DNA of 64,000 nucleotides from Burkholderia glumae LMG 2196 = ATCC 33617 (lineage in GTDB: Bacteria > Pseudomonadota > Gammaproteobacteria > Burkholderiales > Burkholderiaceae): the NCBI RefSeq assembly GCF_000960995.1, contig NZ_CP009434.1, positions 2,356,001 through 2,420,000 on the forward strand. Direction: 5' to 3'. Within the stretch, counting starts at the first letter, position 1, and the number at the start of each line of letters is the position of its first letter. The translations under genes and the position numbers were made by a program. The notes below the pieces were generated by a model. That model was not told where the DNA came from and did no database searches. It saw only the letters and a list, made by a program, of their open reading frames with translations. Shown here in pieces: positions 26,557 to 35,414 of this stretch.

Positions 26557-27132
26557 ATGTCATTCCACCTCAGTTTCGACGACGGCCCCGGCCCGTCCAC
26601 GCCCCACCTGCTCGACGTGCTGCGCGAGGCGTCGTGCGCGGCGACCTTCTTCGTGCTGGGCTGCCACCTGGAGCAGGCGCCCGAGATGGCGGCCCGCATC
26701 GTGCGCGAAGGCCATCGGCTCGGCAATCACACCTGGACGCATGCCCGGCCCGGCGCGCTGACCGACGCGGCGCTGATCGACGAGATCGCGGCCACCGACG
26801 CGCTGATCCGCGCGGCCCATCGGCTGGCCGAGCTGCCGCCACCCGATGCCATTGCGCTGCGCCTGCCCTACGGCCTGCAGCCCGACGACCCGCGCGCCGC
26901 CGTGCTGGCACGGTTGTCACGCGAGCACACCGGCTGGAGCGCGATCCTCGATGACTGGCAACACCCGCCGCCGGCCCCGCAGGTGCTGTGCGCCGCGATG
27001 CGCGAGCACCTGGCCGAGCAGCACGCGATGCAACGCGACGTGCTGTTCTGCCTGCACGACGGCTCGCGCCACGGCGAGGCGCGGCCGGCCACGGTCGAGG
27101 CGGTGCGGCTGTTCCTGCAGACGGCGCGCTGA
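26557..27132 (+). CDS. NodB-type polysaccharide deacetylase family protein
   Basis: A 191-residue protein with the NodB signature LSFDDGPGPSTP near the N-terminus (metal-binding and catalytic aspartates) and GHRLGNHTWTHA (the H-x3-H metal pair). The C-terminal motif region is LRLPYGLQ and LFCLHDGSRHG. It likely removes acyl groups from a sugar or a small N-acyl compound. No signal peptide follows the chosen ATG at 26557; a longer frame from 26374 adds 61 residues without family likeness. It lies 15 nt from the convergent kinase-fold gene and may belong to the biosynthetic locus to its right. Confidence 0.8.
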   Translation: MSFHLSFDDGPGPSTPHLLDVLREASCAATFFVLGCHLEQAPEMAARIVREGHRLGNHTWTHARPGALTDAALIDEIAATDALIRAAHRLAELPPPDAIALRLPYGLQPDDPRAAVLARLSREHTGWSAILDDWQHPPPAPQVLCAAMREHLAEQHAMQRDVLFCLHDGSRHGEARPATVEAVRLFLQTAR

Positions 27133-27147
27133 ACCGAAGGCCGTCGC

Positions 27148-28146
27148 TCAGCCGATCGGCATCGCGCCATCGAGCAGTTGCCGCCAGCCGCCAAGAAAAC
27201 CGATCCCCGGGCCGGGCGTCCACAGCCCACGCTGCGCGGCTTCGAGGTGGATCAGCGTCTGCTCGGCGCAGAACAGCATCATCACCGCCTCGCGACGCGT
27301 GCCGAGCCAGCCGGGCGCGGCATAGCACCGACCTGCCGCATAGGCCGCCAACCCGGCATCCCGGAGATCGGTATCGAACACGAAATGCGTTTCCACGCTC
27401 GCGTCGCGCGACAGCGCGAACGCCGCGAACGCGGCCTCGAGCCACGGCGCGCCCTGCCCCATGTCGTCGAAATCGAGCACGCCGCGCAGCACACCATCGG
27501 CAAACAGCAGATTGCCCGCGTGATAGTCGCCATGCAGCCATTGGGTCGGGCCATCGAGCCAGCGGGCCGCGGCCGCGAGATGCGCGCCGATCCGGTCGAT
27601 CACCGCCGCGTATTGCGCGCGTTGCTCGGCGGCAAGGCACGCCGGAGCGGGCCGTGCCGCCACGCGGGCGAATCGTGCATCGAGCCAGGCAGCCGGCGCG
27701 GCGGCCCCGGACGGCAGCGTGTTCAGCGCCGCATGCAGCGGCGCGAGCGCGCGCATCGCCGCGATCGTGCCGGCACGCGCGTCGTCGGGCAGGCCGGGTT
27801 CACCGTCGATCGCCTCGAACAGATGCAGCCAGCGCCCGTCGTCGAGCCGCACGCCGGGCCGCGCATCGACGGTCTCCCTCAAGCGCGGCACGGCCGGCAG
27901 GCCACGCCACGCATCCGAGGCATCGAGCCCGGCCAGCGCCACCAGTGCCGCCACCTCGCGCCGCACCTGCGCGGCGGCCTTGCCGGCCCACGACACGCGC
28001 AGCACCGCAGCACCATTCGCAGCGTCGACGCGAAAGCTTTTGTTAGTATGGCCGGACGACAGCGCCCGCACGTGCGCCGGCCACAAGCCCCAGTGCCGGT
28101 GAAGCCAGAATTCGGGCGTTTCCACGTCACTCTCCATCATTTGCAA
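27148..28146 (-). CDS. Aminoglycoside/homoserine-kinase-like phosphotransferase
   Basis: A 332-residue APH-fold protein. The catalytic loop is HGDYHAGN at 205-212 (D207 as base) and the Mg-binding element LDFDD is at 224-228. The family phosphorylates hydroxyls of small metabolites (choline, homoserine, aminoglycosides). The start is uncertain: ATG at 28146, or GTG at 28128, which follows GGAGAG. It is divergent from the CmcI-like gene, whose ATG lies only 5 nt away, so their promoters must overlap coding sequence or one start is wrong. Probably part of the biosynthetic locus. Confidence 0.8.
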   Translation of the reverse strand: MQMMESDVETPEFWLHRHWGLWPAHVRALSSGHTNKSFRVDAANGAAVLRVSWAGKAAAQVRREVAALVALAGLDASDAWRGLPAVPRLRETVDARPGVRLDDGRWLHLFEAIDGEPGLPDDARAGTIAAMRALAPLHAALNTLPSGAAAPAAWLDARFARVAARPAPACLAAEQRAQYAAVIDRIGAHLAAAARWLDGPTQWLHGDYHAGNLLFADGVLRGVLDFDDMGQGAPWLEAAFAAFALSRDASVETHFVFDTDLRDAGLAAYAAGRCYAAPGWLGTRREAVMMLFCAEQTLIHLEAAQRGLWTPGPGIGFLGGWRQLLDGAMPIG

Positions 28147-28151
28147 GAATC

Positions 28152-28841
28152 ATGTCCGAGCGCAGTTCAGCCCGCATGCGGGACATCAGCATCGAGTGGC
28201 TCGCGCGCGCGGCCGAGTTCGACCATCTGTTCCAGACGCGCTGGCTCGGCGAGCGCTTCTTCCACCTGCCCGGCGACATGCTCGCGATCCAGGAGCTGGT
28301 GTGGCGCGAGCGCCCCGACTGCATCGTGCAGACGGGCGTGGCGGCCGGCGGCGGCGTGGTGTTCTCGGCCTCGATGCTGGCGCTGACCGGCGACCACGGC
28401 CGCGTGATCGCGGTGGAGCCGCGCCTGCGCGACGAGGTGAAGACGCGCCTGCGCGAACACCGCCTGGGAGGCCGCATCACGCTGATCGAGGGCGACTCGT
28501 GCGCCGACGCCACGCTCGCCGCCGTGCGCGAGCAGATTCCCGACGGCGCGCGCGTGATGTCGATCCTCGACCTCACGCACACCCACGCGCACGTGCTGCG
28601 CGAGCTCGAATGCTACGCGCCGCTGGTTTCGCCGGGCAGCTACGCGATCGTGATGGACACGATCATGGAATACCTGCCCGCCGCTACCTTCGAGGGCAAG
28701 CCCTACGGCCGCGGCAACAACCCGGCCACGGCCGTGCGCGCCTTCCTCGCCGCCGACCACCGTTTCGAGGCCGACCTCGACATCGAAGACCGCGTGCTCA
28801 TGACGCTGTCGCCCGGCGGCTTCCTGCGGCGAGTGCGCTGA
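28152..28841 (+). CDS. CmcI-like SAM-dependent methyltransferase
   Basis: A 229-residue protein of the CmcI/rhamnosyl O-methyltransferase family. It shows FHLPGDMLAIQELVWRERPD, IVQTGVAAGGGVVFSASM (SAM-binding glycine loop), IAVEPRLRDEV and MSILDLTHTH. CmcI works in cephamycin C-7 methoxylation, and relatives methylate sugar hydroxyls. It converges on and overlaps the UGT gene by 44 nt at the 3' ends. An O-methyl transfer on a glycosylated product would fit the neighbourhood. Confidence 0.8.
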   Translation: MSERSSARMRDISIEWLARAAEFDHLFQTRWLGERFFHLPGDMLAIQELVWRERPDCIVQTGVAAGGGVVFSASMLALTGDHGRVIAVEPRLRDEVKTRLREHRLGGRITLIEGDSCADATLAAVREQIPDGARVMSILDLTHTHAHVLRELECYAPLVSPGSYAIVMDTIMEYLPAATFEGKPYGRGNNPATAVRAFLAADHRFEADLDIEDRVLMTLSPGGFLRRVR

Positions 28842-30012
28842 TCCGCTGCGCCGCCTCGGCCGAGCCGTCGCGCGCATAGCTCTCGCGGATCCGCGCGGCG
28901 CCCTCGCGCAACGGGCCAGGCCGCAACAACCGGGCGATCGCGTCGCCGAGCTGCGCCACATCGGCCGCCTCCAGATCGAGCTGCAGCCCCGCGCCGGCCC
29001 GCACCACGAAGTGCGCGGAATGGAACTGGTCGTTGCAGAACGGCGACAGCAGCATCGGCACGCCGCTCGCCAGCGCCTCCATCACCGAATTCGCGCCGCC
29101 GTGGCTGATGAAGGCCTGCGTGCGTTCCAGCAAGGCCAGTTGCGGGGCGTAGCGCACGATCACCACGCGCGGGTCGTCGGTCGGCAGCAGCCCGGCATCG
29201 ACGAGCTCGCCCACCGACAGCACCAGTTGCGCACCGCTCTCGCGCGTCGCCTCGATCACCTTCAGGAACAGCTCGGGGTGGTAGTACAGCTGGCTACCGA
29301 GCGACATGTAGACGAGCGGCCGCCCGGCATCGAGCCGCTCCCACGGAAATTGGGCCTCGTCGCCGCGTGCGCCGGCGGGCATGGCCGGCCCGACCAGCTC
29401 GACACCGGGCGGCGGAGCGCCCACCAGCGCCTCGGTCGTGAAGGCCAGCGTCAGATGCGGCGAGAGCACGTCGCAGCCGCGAAAGCGCGCCGTCAGCCCG
29501 TAGCGCGCGAACAGCGCCTCGCGCTCGGGCGCGAGCCAGCGCACGGTCCGCAGCAGCGCCGAATCGAGCACCTCGAGCGCCTCGGGCAGCACCGGGTTCA
29601 GCGAGTTCGACATCGACACCCACGGCAGCCCTTCGAGCTCGGCCGCGATCGCGGCCGCGTACAGCAGCGGGTCGATCACCACCACGTCGGGACGCCAGTC
29701 GCGCAGCACCGGCCGGATCGCATCGACCAGTGCGGGCGCGTGGTCGATCAACAGCGTGCGGATCCAGTTGCGCAGCCAGTCGGCGTCGCGAATGCTCGCG
29801 GCGAAGCTCGCGCCGCGCGACAGGTCGTGTCGCTCGGGCGTCTCGCGCGGGCCGAGAAAGGCGAAGCCGCCGGCCGCGTCGAGCTGCGCGCCGATGTCGG
29901 CCGGCGCGTAGAACGCCACCTCGTGGCCGGCGCGGCGCAGATGCTGTGCGGGGCCGATGCAGGGGTTGAGATGGCCCTTCTCGGGCACCACGCAGAACAG
30001 GATCCGTTTCAT
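28798..30012 (-). CDS. UGT-type (MGT/GT1) glycosyltransferase
   Basis: A 404-residue GT-B glycosyltransferase starting MKRILFCVVPEKGHLNP (acceptor-side H in GHLNP). The donor-binding segment contains VYMSLGSQLYY, VRYAPQLALLERTQAFISHG and GGANSVMEALASGVPML with the conserved histidine and a final NDQF. GT1 enzymes of this type glycosylate small molecules from nucleotide sugars in the cytoplasm. It follows the asparagine-synthetase-like gene on the same strand with a 17-nt gap, so it is the last gene of the operon that begins near 33758. Confidence 0.88.
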   Translation of the reverse strand: MKRILFCVVPEKGHLNPCIGPAQHLRRAGHEVAFYAPADIGAQLDAAGGFAFLGPRETPERHDLSRGASFAASIRDADWLRNWIRTLLIDHAPALVDAIRPVLRDWRPDVVVIDPLLYAAAIAAELEGLPWVSMSNSLNPVLPEALEVLDSALLRTVRWLAPEREALFARYGLTARFRGCDVLSPHLTLAFTTEALVGAPPPGVELVGPAMPAGARGDEAQFPWERLDAGRPLVYMSLGSQLYYHPELFLKVIEATRESGAQLVLSVGELVDAGLLPTDDPRVVIVRYAPQLALLERTQAFISHGGANSVMEALASGVPMLLSPFCNDQFHSAHFVVRAGAGLQLDLEAADVAQLGDAIARLLRPGPLREGAARIRESYARDGSAEAAQRISALAAGSRRATAS

Positions 30013-30029
30013 TGGGAAAGACTCGTGGG

Positions 30030-31097
30030 TCAGGAGCGATGCGCGAGGTCGGGCGCGGCATCGAAGTGATCGAGAATCAGGCCGAGCGTGGCCCACAGCA
30101 CGCGCTCGGCATCGGTTTCGAGCCCGGGCGCGGGCAGGCCGAGCGCGGCGGCCAGCCTTGGCAGCCGCGCGCGATCGAGCCACGCGGCGAGATCCATCGC
30201 CGGCGCGAGCCGGCCGCGCTTCGGGCCGCGCACGAGCCGCTCGGGCAGGCTCAGGCGCGCGCCGAGCTCGCGCAGGCAGTGCTTGTCGGGATCGGCATCG
30301 AAGCTGGTCAGGTGCGCTACCACGTCGGCATCGACGAAGGGCGGATGCAGTTGCACCGCGGCGGCGTCGAACAGCGCGTGGCACAGCGGCAGATAGTTGG
30401 CCGAACGATCGCGGCGCAACACCTGATCGGCACCGTCGCCGGTGATCGCGAGCTCGACGCCGTCGGCGGCCATCGCCTCGGCCAGCAGACACTTGGCCAC
30501 CGGATGCAGGTTGAACATCGGCTCTTCCACCGCGTGGGTGGTACGCGGCAGCGCGGCCACGAAATCGGCCTCGCTCGCGCGCACGATCCGCACGCTCGCC
30601 TGCATTTGCCCGGCCAGCTCGAGCGCGGCGTCGAGCTCGCAGTAGTCGGGCATGTCGGTCGCGAGGATGTAGGCGGTCACGGCGCGGTGTGCGCCGAGCT
30701 CGCGCAGCAGCGCCAGCAGCAGCGCCGAATCGAGCCCGCCGCTCAGCGCCAGCGCCGCGCGCTTGCCGCTGTCGAGCGCGCGCCGCAGCGAGGCCAGCAG
30801 CACGGCGTCGAGCTCGGCGCGGCGCGGCGCGTCCGGCGCGGGCCGCAGGTCGAACCCCTGCGGCGTGCGCAGCAGTGCGTGGCCGGGCGGTACCGCGCGC
30901 ACGTCGCGCAGCACGGTGCGGCCGCTCAGCCTCTCGCCGTTCAGGTAGCCGGCGATCGCGGCCGCGTCGGGCAGCGCCGGCTCGCCGGTCGATCCGGCCG
31001 CCCGCAGCGTTTGCGCGATGCTGGCCGCGAACGCGCCGCTCGGCGGGTGATAGTGCAGCCGCTCGAAGCCGAACGGATCGCGCCTGCCGATGCTCAT
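30030..31097 (-). CDS. Asparagine-synthetase-like ATP-dependent amide ligase lacking the glutaminase domain
   Basis: A 355-residue protein. The PPi-loop SGGLDS is at 119-124 and later motifs are ITGDGADQV and DPDKHCLRELGARL, which place it in the AsnB synthetase fold. The N-terminal glutaminase with catalytic Cys2 is missing; only its last about 60 residues remain (AAIAGYLNGERLSGRTVLRD, VPPGHAL). Without ammonia from glutamine it would use another amine nucleophile, as beta-lactam synthetase and lasso cyclases do. Its ATG overlaps the stop of the radical SAM gene (ATGA), so the two are translationally coupled. Confidence 0.82.
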   Translation of the reverse strand: MSIGRRDPFGFERLHYHPPSGAFAASIAQTLRAAGSTGEPALPDAAAIAGYLNGERLSGRTVLRDVRAVPPGHALLRTPQGFDLRPAPDAPRRAELDAVLLASLRRALDSGKRAALALSGGLDSALLLALLRELGAHRAVTAYILATDMPDYCELDAALELAGQMQASVRIVRASEADFVAALPRTTHAVEEPMFNLHPVAKCLLAEAMAADGVELAITGDGADQVLRRDRSANYLPLCHALFDAAAVQLHPPFVDADVVAHLTSFDADPDKHCLRELGARLSLPERLVRGPKRGRLAPAMDLAAWLDRARLPRLAAALGLPAPGLETDAERVLWATLGLILDHFDAAPDLAHRS

Positions 31098-31987
31098 CGA
31101 TACCTCGCCTTGAGGGTGTCCACCTCGATGCGTCTGAGGATGCGATGCGGCGCCACCGGCGCGCTGCCGCCGCGGCACTCGAGGCAGGCCTCGAGCGGCG
31201 CGTCGCGATGCAGGTAGGCGAGCATCGCGTCGAGCGCTTGCGGGCCCTCGCGCAAAGGCAAGCCGTCGCCGTGAAAATCGCGCGCGCCGCCATACAGCGT
31301 GTGGAAATGCGCGGGGCGCGTGCAGGTATAGAACATGCCGTCGCGAATCATGTGGCAGCGCTCGCGAATCCAGCAGTCGTGATAGATACGCCGCGCCTCG
31401 TCGCGATCGGACGGCTGCGCACGGTTCATGGTGGTGAACACGTCCTGCACCTTCCAGTTGAGCCGCACGTCGAAGCGCGCCGCCTGCTGCTCGATATGGG
31501 CGATCAGGTCGGCAGACAGCCCCGGCTTCGGATAGCGCGAGATGGTCAGCGCATCCACGGCCTGCCAGAACGCGTCGGACATCTCGCCGAGCTTCAGGCC
31601 GTTGGTGGTGACCGAGATGGTCGGCGCGATGCCGGTGTCGCGCACGCGGCCGATCAGTTCCACCAGCTCCGGGTGCAGCAGCGGCTCGCCGCCCACCAGC
31701 TTGAACACGCGCGGGCGCAACACCGTGGCCGCCACGCGCAGGTCGCGCTCGACCGATGCGGGGCTCGCGTACCACTCGGGCAGCAGCGGCGACAGCGAGC
31801 AGCATTCGGCGCAGGTCAGGTTGCAGTGATCGACGACATGCGCCTCCAGCGAGCGCGTCAGCACGCGCCCGGCCTCGACGCGGTATTCGCGTTCCATCGG
31901 CGGCGGAAACACATGCTGGCGCTCGCCGGACGGCGCGCCACTCGGAGTCGGGCTTGGATTCACGTCAGCATTCCGGTTGTTCGGCAC
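31094..31987 (-). CDS. Radical SAM protein
   Basis: A 297-residue protein with the [4Fe-4S] motif C55-x3-C59-x2-C62 (HCNLTCAEC), then KLVGGEPLLHPEL (GGE), VTTNGLKLGE and ISRYPKPG. Extra cysteines (C-x5-C near DCWIRERC, TCTRP, and ACLEC near the C-terminus) suggest an auxiliary cluster of the twitch/SPASM type. It probably starts with GTG at 31987, overlapping the upstream gene by 23 nt, though a later GTG is possible. The substrate is unknown; the enzyme is clamped between a kinase-fold gene and the AsnB-like gene. Confidence 0.83.
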   Translation of the reverse strand: MPNNRNADVNPSPTPSGAPSGERQHVFPPPMEREYRVEAGRVLTRSLEAHVVDHCNLTCAECCSLSPLLPEWYASPASVERDLRVAATVLRPRVFKLVGGEPLLHPELVELIGRVRDTGIAPTISVTTNGLKLGEMSDAFWQAVDALTISRYPKPGLSADLIAHIEQQAARFDVRLNWKVQDVFTTMNRAQPSDRDEARRIYHDCWIRERCHMIRDGMFYTCTRPAHFHTLYGGARDFHGDGLPLREGPQALDAMLAYLHRDAPLEACLECRGGSAPVAPHRILRRIEVDTLKARYR

Positions 31988-33008
31988 AGCGAAAAAGAAA
32001 GTCGATGAGGCTGCCGCGCGCGCCGAGCATCATCGTCGACATCGTCACGGCGCCGTCGAGATGCGCGTCGAAGCGCGCCGGATCGGCGAGCCAGCCGCGC
32101 ACCACCCACCGCTTCAGCGCGTGCTGCAGGCAGGCCGCGTCGACGGCCCAGTGCAGATGCGCCGCATTCACCGGTCGCACGCGCAGGTAGCTGCGCACGA
32201 AGGCCTGCGCGTGCGACGGCGCTTCCAGCGGCAGATGGTTCAGGCAGCGCACGAGTTCGTATTCGCGCGGCGCGCCGATCGAGGCTTCCCAGTCGAGGAT
32301 CACCGGCGGCAGCGAATCGCCGAACAGGTAGTTGAACTGGTTGTAATCGTTGTGGATCGGGTGCTGCGGGTCGCTCTCGGGCAAGCCCTCGATGCTGCCC
32401 GGATAGTGCAGGTCGATCAGGCGCAGCGCGAGATCCACGTAGGTGCGCAGCTTCGTGACGTCGGGGCCGCCGTCCGCCGCGGCGCGCTCGCCCGCGCGCA
32501 GCGCGTCGAGCAGGTCGCGGCGCACCGAATCCGCGTCGATCGCGCACAGCCGCGCGCGGATCGTGTCGAACGGCGAACCCGGGGACATCCGCAGCCGCTC
32601 CAGGCTCAGGTGCAGCGCGCCCAGGCTCGCGCCGAGCGCCTCCCATTCGAGCGGCGCGAAGCTATCGTAGGTGCGCAGGCGCCCCGCCTCCCAGCGGGTG
32701 ACCATTGCGTGCAGGATGCCGCCGTCGGCACCGTCACCGTGCCAGAGTGGCTGGCCGCCGCGCGTGCGCAGCAGCGCCTGCACCCGAAAGCGCGGGTCGC
32801 CGTGGCATTCGAAATGCGCGAGAATCGACGCCTCCTTGGCGGCGCGCGCGCCGTGCTCATCGGCGTAGAGCTTCACGGCCACGCCGCCGTCGGACGCCCC
32901 CGCGCCGGGCAGGCGCCAGACGCGCTCGCTGATCCGGCGCGGCTCGCCGCCCGGCGCGAGCCCATAGGCCGCGCGGATCGTGTCGAAGATGGCGGCGCCC
33001 GGTTGCAT
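31965..33008 (-). CDS. Phosphotransferase (APH/fructosamine-kinase-like)
   Basis: A 347-residue protein with IHNDYNQFN at 218-226 (N and D of the catalytic loop) and VILDWEAS at 236-243 (Mg-binding D). The ATP-binding lobe includes GGVAVKLYADE with the likely lysine. It resembles homoserine-kinase-II/APH proteins but shares little with the other kinase-fold gene at 27148, so the two are separate acquisitions. Its start follows the preceding stop directly (33009/33008), indicating coupling. Confidence 0.78.
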   Translation of the reverse strand: MQPGAAIFDTIRAAYGLAPGGEPRRISERVWRLPGAGASDGGVAVKLYADEHGARAAKEASILAHFECHGDPRFRVQALLRTRGGQPLWHGDGADGGILHAMVTRWEAGRLRTYDSFAPLEWEALGASLGALHLSLERLRMSPGSPFDTIRARLCAIDADSVRRDLLDALRAGERAAADGGPDVTKLRTYVDLALRLIDLHYPGSIEGLPESDPQHPIHNDYNQFNYLFGDSLPPVILDWEASIGAPREYELVRCLNHLPLEAPSHAQAFVRSYLRVRPVNAAHLHWAVDAACLQHALKRWVVRGWLADPARFDAHLDGAVTMSTMMLGARGSLIDFLFRCAEQPEC

Positions 33009-33758
33009 TCAGATCGCCTCGGCAGGCCCGTAGCGATACGGATGACCGCTCAGGAACGTGTTGTGGCCCACGTAGCGCAGCTTGTACATGGCCGGGCGGA
33101 ACAGCGCCGAGGGCGCGTTGCCGGCGATGCCGAGCCGCGGATACAGATCCTCGCGCACGAAGAATGCGTTGTTGCCCATGTCGTCGCAGCAGACGAGTTC
33201 GTAGCCCTTGTCCTTGCCGAGCCGCGCAAGCGATTCGAGGCTCGCGCCGTAATAGGTGGAGCCGTCCCATTCGTGGTCGGGATTGAAGCACATTACCCAG
33301 CGTTCGGGCGGCGCGTAGTACGGGTTGTATTCGATGGCCACGATACGCGGACGAAACGTGCGCAGGCCGCGCCACACCCAGTAGTCGTTGCCGTCGATGT
33401 CGATCGACAGCAGGTCGAAATCGGCCGGCGCACCGGCCTCGGCGATCAGGTCGTCCACCGTGTCGGGCCGGACCCGGTCGTGCACCAGGCGCACCTGCCG
33501 CGCACCGGCGTAGTTGGCAACGAGCTTGTCGAAGCGGTAGCGGCTGCCTTCCACCAGCAGCCCGCTCCAGCCCTGCTCGCGCAGCAGCAGCGCGGTATTG
33601 CTGTTGCGCAGGCCGTCGCTCGCGCCGATATCCACGCAGAAGCGGTTCTCCGGCGCGATGCAGGCCATCAGCCGGGCCAGCACGGCTTCTTCCGTGCCCT
33701 GCGCATACACGCTCGCGGCCAGACAGGACAGGTCGAGGGCGGCGGGGGAATCCTGCAT
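33009..33758 (-). CDS. FkbM-like methyltransferase-fold protein
   Basis: A 249-residue protein with NRFCVDIGASDGLRNSNTAL (SAM-site glycine region), GLLVEGSRYRFDKL, FDLLSIDIDGNDYWVWRGL and PRIVAIEYNPYY, the order seen in FkbM-type O-methyltransferases. It is the first gene of the minus-strand operon that runs through the kinase, radical SAM, AsnB-like and UGT genes to 28798. The ATG at 33758 is chosen because it fits the domain; the frame stays open to 33872 and the ribosome site is weak. Confidence 0.75.
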   Translation of the reverse strand: MQDSPAALDLSCLAASVYAQGTEEAVLARLMACIAPENRFCVDIGASDGLRNSNTALLLREQGWSGLLVEGSRYRFDKLVANYAGARQVRLVHDRVRPDTVDDLIAEAGAPADFDLLSIDIDGNDYWVWRGLRTFRPRIVAIEYNPYYAPPERWVMCFNPDHEWDGSTYYGASLESLARLGKDKGYELVCCDDMGNNAFFVREDLYPRLGIAGNAPSALFRPAMYKLRYVGHNTFLSGHPYRYGPAEAI

Positions 33759-34566
33759 CGGGACGGCGGCTCCGGGTGGTCGGGAAGTGGAATGCGGCAC
33801 GCGATGCCGGGCATGGCGCAAAGCGGGACGGATTGCCCGGTAATTTACCCGAACTTCCGATGGCATGACCACGCTTCAATAAACACCGTGGCGTGCAGCG
33901 CCACGCCGCGCCATCGCTCTACGCACGGGTGTCACGCTCATGACGCTGCTGGAACGACGGATTTCCCGCACCTTGCTACCAGGCAAGACGATACCAGCCA
34001 GTGCCAGGCGCCCGCCTGGCTGAAATCTGCTGGGACGAAGAAGGCCCACGAGCCGCCGAATCGCGACCCGGAAGCGGGCTTCGTGGCGGCGCCGGAGCTC
34101 GCGTAGCGGGCATCGCGGATCACCCGTTCGGAGTTGCCGTGCCGGCCACCGGACGCGAGATCGTGGCGCACCCCGACGACATGAACAAGGCGGATTCGCC
34201 GGATCCGTTCAACCGCTGGGTGGCGACGCTCGCCGCGTGAGACGGACGCCGCGGCCGCCGCGCCGGAAAAAGCCGGATGCCGACAGAGAATAGAAACGGG
34301 CGCCGGCGCGGCGGCACCGATTGCCTTGGGCCGTCGCTGCTAGCGGCGGGGCAGCCAAGGGCGGCGATGGTGGGCAGCGCCGCGCGCGGCGCCGATTGTT
34401 CGCTTGGACAGTTGCCGGCCGGCCATGGCTTGCGCCGCGAGATCGAATGGCCGCGTTAGCGCACTGCGGAGGATTCGATCCGGCCAGCAACGGCGAGTCG
34501 ACACGGCGGTCTGATTTGCCGACAATAAACCACTCTTTCCCCTTAACGCCCCGCAAGCGCAAACTC
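33759..34566. other. Gene-free stretch between the biosynthetic locus and the Nudix gene
   Basis: No gene can be supported. Short frames at 34001-34240 (plus) end in FNRWVATLAA and could be a gene tail, but match no family I know. The promoter of the minus-strand operon should lie at about 33760-33900, where AT content rises. I found no short peptide with clear RiPP-precursor features. Confidence 0.4.
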
Positions 34567-35022
34567 ATGCGTGAACGTCCTGCCGCTAGGCTGCTCATCT
34601 TCACGCCGGAGCAGCGAATACTGCTGTTTCGCTTCATTCACAAGACTGGCGCACTAGCAGGGAGGGACTACTGGGCGACGCCGGGCGGCGGTGTCGAGCA
34701 AGGCGAGTCGTTTGCGGATGCCGCGAAGCGAGAGCTTCATGAGGAAACGAGCATTCTTGAGACGCACCTATCTGCGCCAATCCGCGAGAGCAAGTTTCCC
34801 CTACAACTCGCAAATGGCGAGCACGTGCTTGCTATCGAGCAATATTTCGTCGTTCACGTCGAGACGGAATCCATTTCGCGCGAAGGCTGGACCGCCGACG
34901 AGGTTGAGGTGATGGCAACTCATCGGTGGTGGAGCCGGGAGGAACTGGCCACCACCGCCGAAACCATCTATCCAGACGGGCTAGTCGAGATGTTGGACGA
35001 CGCGGGAGTTTTCAGCGCTTGA
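34567..35022 (+). CDS. Nudix hydrolase
   Basis: A 151-residue protein with the complete Nudix box: GGGVEQGESFADAAKRELHE with ET after it (G-x5-E-x7-R-E-x2-E-E-T). It would hydrolyse a nucleoside-diphosphate-linked compound; the substrate is not predictable. ATG at 34567 (MRERPAARLL) is used; the open frame upstream looks non-coding. It stands alone between the biosynthetic locus and IS debris. Confidence 0.9.
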   Translation: MRERPAARLLIFTPEQRILLFRFIHKTGALAGRDYWATPGGGVEQGESFADAAKRELHEETSILETHLSAPIRESKFPLQLANGEHVLAIEQYFVVHVETESISREGWTADEVEVMATHRWWSREELATTAETIYPDGLVEMLDDAGVFSA

Positions 35023-35191
35023 GCGGCTGCTCCGAGTTGGCCCAAAGATAGCCTCGAGTCGGCACCGCCGGTAGAGCCCAGGCACGGCTACGCGGAGCCG
35101 TGGGGCGGCTTTCGGCCAGCTGCGGTCGCTGGCCTATCCTGCAAACCGGCCATTGAAAGGGCCGGTTCGATCTGAAACCTGCCGCACGAAC

Positions 35192-35410
35192 TCAACGTTC
35201 CGAATCAATATTAAACCAAGGCCTCAAATAGCCAACAAGCCGGTCCTCGGCGAAAAAACGCTCAGCGACCGCGTTCTCCGGGAACGTGTCGCACCAAGAA
35301 TAGCCCACGGCCTCATTGATGAGGGACAGCGGATCATCTTCCCTCGGGAAAATGTGCTCGATACCGAACCGCAACTGGCATGCCGTAGTCTTTGCTTTCC
35401 CTTTTTCGTT
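35192..35410 (-). pseudogene. Unidentified gene fragment
   Basis: The minus-strand frame RFGIEHIFPREDDPLSLINE, then SWCDTFPENAVAERFF and ends RPWFNIDSER, is protein-like with normal codon use. It has no start of its own and is cut by the IS3 remnant to its right. Family unknown. Confidence 0.4.
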
Positions 35411-35414
35411 GTCC

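Noticed and set aside
31977..34106. 709-residue plus-strand frame across the kinase-fold and FkbM-like genes
   Set aside because: Arg/Gln/Val-rich shadow of GC-rich genes; no domain can be read.
33759..34566. RiPP precursor peptide next to the radical SAM/AsnB-like genes
   Set aside because: Short frames here show no ribosome site, leader-like part or core-like Cys/Ser/Thr/Gly pattern that I could support.
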